A stretch of 5,738 nt of DNA from Chloroflexota bacterium (GTDB taxonomy: Bacteria > Chloroflexota > Ktedonobacteria > Ktedonobacterales > Ktedonobacteraceae), in assembly GCA_005879655.1 (NCBI GenBank), contig VBJK01000046.1, positions 1 through 5,738 on the forward strand, given 5' to 3'. How positions within the stretch are numbered: position 1 is the first letter of the stretch; every line of letters starts with the position of its first letter. Positions 1-5,677 of the stretch are shown one piece after another. The position numbers were made by a program, and so were the translations under genes. The notes below the pieces were generated by a model. The model saw only the letters and a list, made by a program, of their open reading frames with translations. It was not told where the DNA came from and did not search any database.

Positions 1-61
1 CTCCACTTGTTGCTCCACTGCGTTGCCCCTTTTCCTGCCTATTTGATCGGACCAGATGCCT
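1..61 (+). repeat. 61-bp exact terminal direct repeat, left copy
   Basis: The first 61 bases are identical to the last 61 (5678-5738), and the match runs exactly to both window ends. Biologically it is LTR sequence just upstream of the inferred transcription start. As a contig feature it is the overlap expected of a circularised or graph-cyclic assembly. It contains a small imperfect duplication, CTCCACTTGTTG (1-12) and CTCCACTGCGTTG (13-25). Confidence 0.97.
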
Positions 62-83
62 CGTTCTGTTTCCCTCTTCTTCA
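40..83 (+). promoter_or_regulatory. Inferred LTR promoter and transcription start region
   Basis: A weak TATA-like stretch, TATTTGA (40-46), lies about 40 bases upstream of a pyrimidine-rich tract (about 65-81) that ends in CA at 82-83. A CT-rich block followed by CA is a common transcription start pattern in filamentous fungi. Two independent facts support a start near 82. The 12 bases from 82 are the exact complement of the primer-binding site, as required for a self-priming transcript. There is also no ATG between 57 and 422, so gag would hold the first AUG of such a transcript. The exact start base is not determinable here. Confidence 0.5.
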
Positions 84-93
84 GCTTGTTTGT
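82..93 (+). other. Self-primer: inferred transcript 5' end complementary to the primer-binding site
   Basis: CAGCTTGTTTGT is the perfect 12-nt reverse complement of ACAAACAAGCTG at 147-158. In Tf1 and relatives the first ~11 nt of the genomic RNA fold back onto the primer-binding site, are cut by RNase H, and prime minus-strand synthesis. Here cleavage after 93 would free a 3' end paired to A147, and extension would copy TT and then the LTR end. The assignment depends on the transcript starting at or very near 82. Confidence 0.7.
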
Positions 94-146
94 CTTGTTA
101 GATAGGCACCAGATAGTTGCAATACACTTCCGGTTCCCCTCACATT

Positions 147-158
147 ACAAACAAGCTG
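147..158 (+). other. Primer-binding site (self-priming, Tf1/sushi type)
   Basis: ACAAACAAGCTG lies two bases after the inferred LTR end at 144 and pairs perfectly over 12 bases with 82-93. The pairing does not extend on either side (t81 against c159, c94 against t146 do not pair), giving a discrete length close to the 11 nt known for Tf1. No TGG-initial sequence complementary to a tRNA 3' end lies next to the LTR, which argues against a conventional tRNA primer. The hairpin would enclose a 53-nt loop. Confidence 0.75.
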
Positions 159-172
159 CCTTCCTTACTGTT

Positions 173-279
173 GCGGGATTAGGCCAAGCCCCCGGACAGA
201 TCATCGGTTCATTAGTTTATTGGTCCGCTGTTTTACAGCCCGGTAGCCGGCAGAGGACTCCTTCCTTCTGCCCCAGAAG
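173..279 (+). repeat. Leader tandem duplication, copy 1
   Basis: Copy 1 begins GCGGGATTAGGCC and ends around GCCCCAGAAG. By hand alignment it matches 289-387 at about 70%: 23 of 25 bases at the start, a poorer middle with an 8-base length difference (TTATTGGT at 217-224 has no partner), then a moderately conserved second half. Most substitutions between copies are transitions. It carries the hairpin at 227-239 and a possible helix CGGAC (193-197) with GTCCG (223-227). Confidence 0.7.
227..239 (+). other. Leader hairpin 1
   Basis: GCTGT (227-231) pairs with ACAGC (235-239) around a TTT loop, a 5-bp stem. It sits at the position in copy 1 equivalent to the palindrome of copy 2. The pair T229-A237 corresponds to C337-G346 in copy 2, so both bases changed and pairing was kept. 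One covarying pair is suggestive but not decisive. Confidence 0.45.
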
Positions 280-288
280 CTCATCGTC

Positions 289-387
289 GCGGGATCAGGC
301 CAGGCCCCCGGACGACTCGTCGACCCATTGGTTCGCCGTTATAACGGCTCAGCAGCTGGCGGAGAAAACCCTTCTCTCGCCCCGGAA
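289..387 (+). repeat. Leader tandem duplication, copy 2
   Basis: Copy 2 begins GCGGGATCAGGCC and ends around GCCCCGGAAG. It is aligned to copy 1 with an offset of 116 bases in the first part and 108 after a length difference. It has the palindrome GCCGTTATAACGGC (335-348) where copy 1 has its hairpin, and CGGAC (309-313) can pair with GTTCG (331-335) through one G-U, matching the helix possible in copy 1. The two copies are adjacent, with about 9 bases between them. Confidence 0.7.
335..348 (+). other. Leader palindrome / hairpin 2
   Basis: GCCGTTATAACGGC is a perfect 14-base palindrome in copy 2 of the leader duplication. In RNA it could form a short hairpin or, being self-complementary, pair between two transcripts, as dimer-initiation palindromes do in retroviral leaders. 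That role is inference. Confidence 0.5.
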
Positions 388-422
388 GAAGCGCCAGAAA
401 ACGGCCATAAGAAGTCAGCACA

Positions 423-1625
423 ATGTCTAATCAGGGCCCTCCTGACTGGATGCAGGCCTTCATGGCCCAGCACCAACAACAGATGTCTCAGCAGCAACAA
501 CAGATGACCCGCCAACAGCAGCAGATGCAAGCTCTGCAAGAGCAGCAGCAAGCGCAAGTCCAGGCGCTACAAAATGCCCTGGCACAGACGAATGATGCTG
601 TCCAGGCACTACGACAGCCTACGCCTCCCCCAGTGGAGAGTATGCAGATAACCACACCGCTGGAGAACAGCGACCCCACAACACGGCGCACGAAGCCTAT
701 ACTCCCAAACCCACCTAAGTTCGACGGGTCTCGCAGCGAGTATGAAGGATGGAAGTCTCTCATTAAAGACAAAATCGACGTTGACGGTAAGATAATTGGT
801 TCTGATCGGAATCAATTTATCTTCATCGCTTCCCGCCTGGAAGGAAAGGGCCTTCAATCAGCCCTCACCTTCATTACAACCCATAGAGATGCCCAAGACG
901 CTTCTGCTTCCAAGATCTTAAAGTACCTTGACGACGTCTTCGGCGACCGACATAAGACCCAGCGTGCCGTCGAGTCCTTGCGAACTATAAGGCAAGGATC
1001 TAAGGAACCTTTCTCCGATTTTCTCCCCCGGTTTGAGAAAGCATTGGCAGATGCTGGAGGAATGTCCTGGCCGGATATAGTTAAACGCTCGCATTTAGAC
1101 GGCGCCCTCGCCTTTGAGCTACGCCGTCTGGCAATTACCATGCCCGTTGCCGCCACCTACGGCGACTACGTCAGCGAATTGTTGCGCATCAACGACCTGT
1201 ACCGCGCAACGATGAAGCACGCACCCAGAGAGCATACCCCCAAGGAGTCACCGGCCGGCAACCACAAGGACGAGGACTCAATGGACTGGGAGCCAACCCG
1301 AGCTGCCGCCGCCTCCAAAGGCGGGCAGAAAAAGAGGGCCCGATGGGTGAGTCAGGAGGAGCTTGACAAGCGCCGCCAAGAAGGGAATTGTCTCCGTTGC
1401 GGCAGTCGAAACCACTTCGTTGCCGACTGTGAATTCCTACCTGCCCGTCGCCCGACCGAGAACAGGGCGGGCTCAGACCGCGGCCGGGACACCCGACAGA
1501 CTCGTCCAACAAGAAGTTCTCCCGGCACGGTGCCCAAGAGGACTTCAGCAGCAAAGGCCAAGGTCGAAGAGGCCGAGGAGGAAAAGGAAGAAGAGAGCAG
1601 CTCCGACACCGAGGAGTTAAACTGA
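423..1625 (+). CDS. gag: Gag: structural/nucleocapsid polyprotein
   Basis: This 400-residue protein builds the cytoplasmic virus-like particle and packages element RNA. Residues 10-63 are Gln-rich, with Met at 14, 21, 28 and 35 and Leu at 49 and 63. The exact seven-residue spacing predicts a coiled coil. A linker (about 64-100) leads to the capsid-like retrotransposon Gag domain (about 100-260). A basic segment precedes a CCHC zinc knuckle, C323-x2-C326-x4-H331-x4-C336, the nucleic-acid-binding signature. The tail (about 340-400) is first Arg-rich, then strongly acidic (EEAEEEKEEESSSDTEELN). The start is chosen because it is the first ATG downstream of 56, in the good fungal context CACAATGTC with A at -3. 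Its TGA stop lies directly after the frameshift heptamer G TTA AAC, so a fraction of ribosomes continue into pol. Domain edges are approximate. Confidence 0.93.
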   Translation: MSNQGPPDWMQAFMAQHQQQMSQQQQQMTRQQQQMQALQEQQQAQVQALQNALAQTNDAVQALRQPTPPPVESMQITTPLENSDPTTRRTKPILPNPPKFDGSRSEYEGWKSLIKDKIDVDGKIIGSDRNQFIFIASRLEGKGLQSALTFITTHRDAQDASASKILKYLDDVFGDRHKTQRAVESLRTIRQGSKEPFSDFLPRFEKALADAGGMSWPDIVKRSHLDGALAFELRRLAITMPVAATYGDYVSELLRINDLYRATMKHAPREHTPKESPAGNHKDEDSMDWEPTRAAAASKGGQKKRARWVSQEELDKRRQEGNCLRCGSRNHFVADCEFLPARRPTENRAGSDRGRDTRQTRPTRSSPGTVPKRTSAAKAKVEEAEEEKEEESSSDTEELN

Positions 1626-1655
1626 AGGCTCCTGTTCAAAGTCGCGAGCAGGAGC
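1616..1655 (+). promoter_or_regulatory. Programmed -1 ribosomal frameshift signal at the gag/pol junction
   Basis: In the gag frame the heptamer G TTA AAC (1616-1622) fits the X XXY YYZ-type slippery pattern; GUUAAAC is a known natural variant (equine arteritis virus). The gag stop TGA (1623-1625) follows at once. After a 5-nt spacer, GCTCCTG (1628-1634) pairs perfectly with CAGGAGC (1649-1655). The stem can extend inward through T1635-G1648 (wobble), T1636-A1647 and C1637-G1646, giving 10 pairs and an 8-nt loop. Pol lies in the -1 frame relative to gag and is open from 1433, so slippage here joins Gag N400 to Pol L at 1622. A pseudoknot partner for the loop was not found by eye. Confidence 0.8.
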
Positions 1656-1696
1656 GCACAGAAGCCCTTCGGGAATGGAAGCAAGCTAAAAAGATA

Positions 1697-4600
1697 ATGG
1701 ACGGAGAACCTTTCATTGTATCTACTCGAGTTAACGGAGTTCATTTTGCCAAAACTCTTATAGACAGTGGATGCCTTGCCTACGGTACTATCAGTCAACG
1801 CTTTGCCCGAAAGTGGCGCCTAGAGCGCATCCCTATTACCCCCCGACCCCTTACAGAACTGATGTCAACGACTGCGGATGCCATTTCCGAAGTAGCCTAT
1901 ATGGACATAGACCTAGACGGTCACCAGCAACGACGTGTCTTCCTTTACGTTATACCTAACCAAAAGGAGTACGATATTATTCTCGGTCTTCCATGGATGA
2001 TGAGTCAAGACGCTGTCCTCGCCCCCAGCCGTGCAGAATTGAAGATTGGTATCTCAGACGTCACATTGTGGAATGAAAATCAGAATGTACGAGCTCAAGT
2101 CCCCCCCGAACGGTTTCCACTAGTCAACTGCGCCTTGATCTCTGCGCCAGCTTTCGGCCAATTATTACGAAAATCACACTATGATAATTCAATTGAGATC
2201 TTTTCAGCTTCCGTTGCCGACATTGATAAGATGCTTAAACCCAAGGTCCAGATAGACCCCCGCGAGAAGCTTCCGGCTGAATACCACAACTACCTGGATG
2301 TATTCAGCCGCGTGTTAGCCGAAAGACAACCCCCGTTCCGCCCTGGTATCGACCACGAGATCCCCCTGGAGAAGACCCCCAACGGACAAGACCCGAAGGT
2401 CCCATGGGGGCCTCTATATAATATGTCTCGTGGTGAACTTTTGGTACTGCGAAAGACTCTCACGGAACTTTTGGATAAGAACTTTATTCGTGCAAGCAGT
2501 TCCCCAGCCGCTGCCCCCGTTTTGTTTGCTAAAAAGCCCGGTGGAGGATTACGCTTCTGTGTTGACTACCGTGCCTTAAATGCTCTTACTCGGAAGGACC
2601 GTTATCCATTACCATTGATCAAAGAGACTCTCAACTCTCTCAGCGAAGCCAAATGGTTTACTAAGTTAGATATCATTGCAGCCTTTCACAAGATTCGCAT
2701 TGCAAAGGGAGAAGAATGGAAAACGGCTTTTCGTACTCGTTATGGTCTTTTTGAATGGTTGGTCACACCCTTTGGTCTGACTGGAGCACCCGCTACCTTT
2801 CAACGGTACATCAATTGGGTCTTACGTGAATACATTGATGAGTTCTGCTCAGCATATATTGACGATATCCTAATCTTCTCAAACGGCTCCCTCGCTGATC
2901 ACAGAGAGAAGGTCAAAAAGGTCCTGCAACGATTACGGGAAACCGGCTTACAATTAGACATTGGTAAATGCGAATTTGAGGTCAAAACAGTCAAATATCT
3001 CGGTTTTGTTATTGAAGCCGGCGTGGGGATCAGTATGGAACCTGAGAAGGTCAAAGCCATTATAGAATGGGAAGCCCCTCGTTCTATTCGCGGTGTGCGC
3101 TCTTTTGTAGGGTTTGCCAATTATTACCGCAGGTTTATTCATGGTTTCTCTGAACTGGTCACTCCACTAACCGAACTCACGAAAAAGGACACCCTCTTTA
3201 AGTGGGGACCTGTGGCCCAACAAGCCTTTGAGAAACTTAAGGCAATGTTCGTGACAGCACCTATTCTAGCCCAATTCGATCCGGAGAAGGAGACAATCCT
3301 AGAGGCAGATTCCTCAGGCTGGAGCATTGGAGGAGTTCTCTCCCAATACAACGAGAAAGGAGAGCTACACCCGTGCGCATACTTCTCGAAGAAGAACTCT
3401 CCGGCTGAATGTAATTATGAAATCCACGACAAGGAACTTCTTGCCATCATCCGCTGCTTGGAGGAATGGGACGCAGAGCTACGGAGTGTTAAGGATTTTA
3501 CTGTTCTTACGGATCATAAGAATCTCGAGCGCTTTACTAAGATTCGCCAGCTCACAGAGCGACAAGTACGCTGGTCTCTGATCCTCTCCCGATACAAGTT
3601 CAAGCTTATGTTCAGACCTGGTAAACTGGCGGGTAAACCAGACGCGCTCTCTCGAAGGGAGCAAGATATCCCTAAGGATGCCTCGGACGAGCGATTACGG
3701 CACCGGGTAGCGCAACTATTTAAGCCAGAAGTCCTTTCTATACCCGAGCCAAGCTCCTATGCTGCACCAGTGAATCCTCAGCCCGCCGAACCAGATAAAG
3801 AACGACCCTGGATTGAAGACCTATGGATAACAGCAGTGGAACAGGATAGAAGTTTCAAGGAAATCAAAGATGCCATCAGCCGAGGAGACCGCCGCTTTCC
3901 CCCACAGCTTAAGCTTCAAGTAACGATAGCCGAATGCTCCCTGGACGATAAAGGCAGACCTCGTTTTCGAGAACGACTCTGGGTCCCGGATTACGAACCC
4001 CTACGGACACGGATTATACAGGAAACTCACGATTCGATGGTTACTGGCCATCCTGGCCGTGATCTTTTGGTCTCGATTCTCTCCCGAAGATTCTACTGGC
4101 CTGGACTCTCACAGGACGTAAGACGCTTCATCCGGAACTGCGACGGGTGTGGTAGTAAAAAGCCATGGCGCGAGCGGAAGTGGGGACTACTTAAGCCTCT
4201 ACCAATCCCTGAAAGGATCTGGCGGGATATCTCAATAGATTTCATTACTGGGCTTCCCCTTAGTAACGGATCCACGAACTGCATGGTTATCACAGACAGG
4301 CTCGGAAAGGGCGTGATCTTTGAAGACCTTCCGGATATTGAGACCGAAACAGTCGCAAGACGTTTTATACGCTGTTTCTACAGGTATCACGGGTTCCCAG
4401 AAGCAATCGTGTCTGACCGAGGGGGCCAGTTTATCGGTCATCTGTGGCGCCGAATATGTCAACTTGCAGGAATCAACCAGAGACTCTCGTCCTCATACCA
4501 CCCGGAAACCGACGGCGCAACGGAACGCATGAATCAAACCTTGGAGGAATATATACGGTTCTTCTGCTCCTACGCACAGGATGACTGGGCCGCACTTCTT

Positions 4601-5332
4601 CCATCTGCGGAACTGGCGATCAACAATCGGGACGCCACGTCCACTGGAGTGAGCCCCTTCTTCCTCTCCCATGGGTACCATGTCGAACCGTTCGCATTCG
4701 AGACCGAGGAACTTCGAACCTCAGATAAGTCCCCAATTCGGATTGGTGAGGGAATCCTGCAGAAACTACGTGAGGCACGAAACTGGGCACAAGCAGCAAT
4801 GGCCACAGCGCAACAGCAGCAAGAAGAATTTGCAAACCGGCATCGACAACCAGCAGTCAGTTTCCGTGTGGGAGATAAAGTTTGGCTAAACTTAAAGAAC
4901 GTCAAGACGGACCGCCCGTCGAAGAAATTCGACGATAGGAATGGCAAGTTCACAGTCAGAGAAGTCATCAACTCCCATGCCTACCGATTAGACACACCAC
5001 CTGGCATCGATAATGTCTTCCACGTCTCTCTGCTTCGCCCGGCAGGTACAGATCCCCTACCCAGCCAGGTCGTCACAGATACCCAGCCGCCGGCAATCAT
5101 CTCAGAGGACGGCGAGGAGGAATACGAAGTGGAGGAAATCCTACAAGCCCGCACGCGGAAGATCGGACGAGGATCGCGCAGAGAAGTTTTGGTGAAATGG
5201 ACCGGCTATCTTAGGCCAACTTGGGAACCCCTCGCCAGTTTCGAGGACACCGCGGCATTGGAAACCTTTGAAAGATGCTATGGACCTGCGACAACCCACG
5301 ACGGACCCTCTTCCCCGGGAGGAAGGGGGTGA
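1697..5332 (+). CDS. pol: Pol polyprotein: protease, reverse transcriptase, RNase H, integrase, chromodomain
   Basis: Pol makes element cDNA and integrates it. Numbering is from the ATG at 1697 (1211 aa). By frameshift, Pol more likely begins at 1622, adding 25 residues and giving a Gag-Pol of about 1636 aa. The aspartic protease (about 1-105) has D23-S-G and ILG at 95-97. Reverse transcriptase (about 238-415) has FCVDYRALN, D325 and YIDD at 387-390. RNase H (about 530-625) has D538, E580 and D606. The linker ends in the family-typical DALSRR (649-654). Integrase has the zinc module H778, H785, C815, C818 and the triad D848, D907, E943 with the D,D35E spacing. The C-terminal module reads GKF (1083-1085) where GPF or GPY is usual. 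The chromodomain (about 1140-1195) keeps the aromatic-cage residues Y1143, W1168, Y1171, and TWEP follows. The stop (5330-5332) abuts the LTR, and the last codons contain the polypurine tract. No frameshift or stop interrupts it. Confidence 0.95.
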   Translation: MDGEPFIVSTRVNGVHFAKTLIDSGCLAYGTISQRFARKWRLERIPITPRPLTELMSTTADAISEVAYMDIDLDGHQQRRVFLYVIPNQKEYDIILGLPWMMSQDAVLAPSRAELKIGISDVTLWNENQNVRAQVPPERFPLVNCALISAPAFGQLLRKSHYDNSIEIFSASVADIDKMLKPKVQIDPREKLPAEYHNYLDVFSRVLAERQPPFRPGIDHEIPLEKTPNGQDPKVPWGPLYNMSRGELLVLRKTLTELLDKNFIRASSSPAAAPVLFAKKPGGGLRFCVDYRALNALTRKDRYPLPLIKETLNSLSEAKWFTKLDIIAAFHKIRIAKGEEWKTAFRTRYGLFEWLVTPFGLTGAPATFQRYINWVLREYIDEFCSAYIDDILIFSNGSLADHREKVKKVLQRLRETGLQLDIGKCEFEVKTVKYLGFVIEAGVGISMEPEKVKAIIEWEAPRSIRGVRSFVGFANYYRRFIHGFSELVTPLTELTKKDTLFKWGPVAQQAFEKLKAMFVTAPILAQFDPEKETILEADSSGWSIGGVLSQYNEKGELHPCAYFSKKNSPAECNYEIHDKELLAIIRCLEEWDAELRSVKDFTVLTDHKNLERFTKIRQLTERQVRWSLILSRYKFKLMFRPGKLAGKPDALSRREQDIPKDASDERLRHRVAQLFKPEVLSIPEPSSYAAPVNPQPAEPDKERPWIEDLWITAVEQDRSFKEIKDAISRGDRRFPPQLKLQVTIAECSLDDKGRPRFRERLWVPDYEPLRTRIIQETHDSMVTGHPGRDLLVSILSRRFYWPGLSQDVRRFIRNCDGCGSKKPWRERKWGLLKPLPIPERIWRDISIDFITGLPLSNGSTNCMVITDRLGKGVIFEDLPDIETETVARRFIRCFYRYHGFPEAIVSDRGGQFIGHLWRRICQLAGINQRLSSSYHPETDGATERMNQTLEEYIRFFCSYAQDDWAALLPSAELAINNRDATSTGVSPFFLSHGYHVEPFAFETEELRTSDKSPIRIGEGILQKLREARNWAQAAMATAQQQQEEFANRHRQPAVSFRVGDKVWLNLKNVKTDRPSKKFDDRNGKFTVREVINSHAYRLDTPPGIDNVFHVSLLRPAGTDPLPSQVVTDTQPPAIISEDGEEEYEVEEILQARTRKIGRGSRREVLVKWTGYLRPTWEPLASFEDTAALETFERCYGPATTHDGPSSPGGRG
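5317..5329 (+). other. Polypurine tract, plus-strand primer
   Basis: GGGAGGAAGGGGG is an all-purine run three bases before the LTR's TGTGACGGG. RNase H typically spares such a tract, leaving an RNA primer for plus-strand DNA. It encodes the last residues of Pol (Gly-Gly-Arg-Gly), so it is both coding and a replication signal. The bases TGA (5330-5332) serve as the pol stop and as the gap between tract and LTR. Confidence 0.85.
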
Positions 5333-5337
5333 TGTGA

Positions 5338-5351
5338 CGGGCTGAAGCCCG
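5338..5351 (+). other. Short inverted repeat next to the LTR left end
   Basis: CGGGCT (5338-5343) is the inverted complement of AGCCCG (5346-5351) with GA between them. It begins five bases inside the LTR terminus, overlapping the region integrase must recognise. A role in end recognition is possible but unproven; chance is also plausible for 6 bp. Confidence 0.4.
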
Positions 5352-5384
5352 CAGAGAGCCTCCGGCGATGCCTGAGGCAAGGCA

Positions 5385-5441
5385 CTAGTCCACATCGGGG
5401 ACTTTGCCTGCCGGGCAGGCAAAGTCCTTAATCGGGACTAG
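5385..5441 (+). other. Nested U3 hairpin / cruciform
   Basis: GGACTTTGCCTGCC (5399-5412) and GGCAGGCAAAGTCC (5414-5427) are perfect 14-bp inverted repeats separated by one base, a 29-bp near-palindrome. Outside it, CTAGTCC (5385-5391) pairs with GGACTAG (5435-5441), with 7 unpaired bases on each side between the two stems. The flanks also contain a short direct repeat, ATCGGGGACT (5394-5403) and ATCGGGACT (5431-5439). In the transcript it lies in the 3' untranslated region about 50 bases after the pol stop; in the upstream LTR it would lie in promoter DNA. It resembles a terminator only superficially and is not interpreted as one. Confidence 0.7.
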
Positions 5442-5540
5442 CTCCTGGGCGCCAAGACCACGAGATCTCGCTCCACCATGGCTGTCCTCGCACACCTGCT
5501 GCGTGCACTTCACCCACCGTTCAGGAACCACGGTTGCCAT

Positions 5541-5559
5541 CGTTGAGATGACGTTGAGA
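5541..5559 (+). repeat. Short U3 direct repeat
   Basis: CGTTGAGA occurs at 5541-5548 and again at 5552-5559, an 11-base period close to one helical turn. Paired short repeats in U3 can be activator-binding sites, but no known factor site is recognised here. Confidence 0.3.
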
Positions 5560-5677
5560 ACCACAGTCTGCAAGGTTATGGTATGTGAGGCCCACCCAAC
5601 CCGATGCATACGCCGTTGCAGTTCACCCGGGACCCGCGCCCACCGCGTGCCCGCCGTCGACGGAACCCTTCCGGATG

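Larger units (their letters stand above)
1..144 (+). repeat. 3' portion of the 5' LTR (end of U3, R, U5)
   Basis: Positions 1-61 recur exactly at 5678-5738 inside the downstream LTR, which identifies this as LTR sequence. The LTR's right end is placed at 144 because CCCCTCACA (136-144) is the inverted counterpart, 8 of 9 bases, of TGTGACGGG at 5333-5341, the left end of the downstream LTR. Two bases (TT) then separate it from the primer-binding site, the usual spacing left for integrase 3' processing. The first ~345 bp of this LTR are missing and correspond to 5333-5677. Positions 62-144 occur only once in the window, so their LTR status is inferred. An alternative end at TTACA (149) would cut into the primer-binding complementarity and is less consistent. 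Confidence 0.85.
159..422 (+). other. Untranslated leader between primer-binding site and gag
   Basis: This non-coding stretch separates the primer-binding site from gag. It has no ATG on the + strand. It consists almost entirely of a diverged tandem duplication of roughly 100-115 bp, followed by a purine-rich stretch into CACAATGTC at gag. Retrotransposon leaders at this position usually carry RNA packaging, dimerisation and translation-control signals; which of these apply here is inference. The open frame running from an ATG at 56 through this region is not considered a gene, because that ATG lies upstream of the inferred transcription start and the frame ends 8 bases inside gag. Confidence 0.7.

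Noticed and set aside
221..345. TGGTCCGCTG (221-230) and TTGGTTCGCC (329-338) as tRNA primer-binding sites
   Set aside because: They begin with TGG as a tRNA-type site would, but lie about 77 and 185 bases beyond the inferred LTR end, occur at equivalent places in the leader duplication, and no LTR-like terminus directly precedes them.
56..430. Open frame of 124 codons upstream of gag
   Set aside because: Its ATG lies upstream of the inferred transcript start at about 82. The frame crosses the LTR, primer-binding site and leader repeats, ends just inside gag, and the product is low-complexity with no recognisable domain.
1433..1621. Pol-frame peptide overlapping the end of gag
   Set aside because: The -1 frame is open here, but its translation is an Arg/Gly/Pro-rich shadow of gag with no protease-like feature, and no canonical slippery heptamer lies upstream in the overlap. 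Slippage at 1616-1622 would bypass it.
1697..1699. Independent translation start for pol at this ATG
   Set aside because: It is merely the first ATG in the pol frame. The frame is open back to 1433, and a strong -1 frameshift signal at 1616-1655 explains expression. The ATG marks only a conventional start for the coding feature.
1352..1798. Antisense open frame across the gag/pol junction
   Set aside because: The product is low-complexity (Ser-rich from the complement of Glu codons) and lies opposite conserved coding sequence; no domain or promoter is evident.
4570..4971. Antisense 133-codon open frame within integrase
   Set aside because: It is a mirror of strongly conserved integrase coding sequence with no recognisable protein features.
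5399..5430. Palindrome read as a bacterial rho-independent terminator
   Set aside because: No T-run follows the stem, and the setting is a eukaryotic LTR, so a structural role in U3 or the 3' untranslated region fits better.
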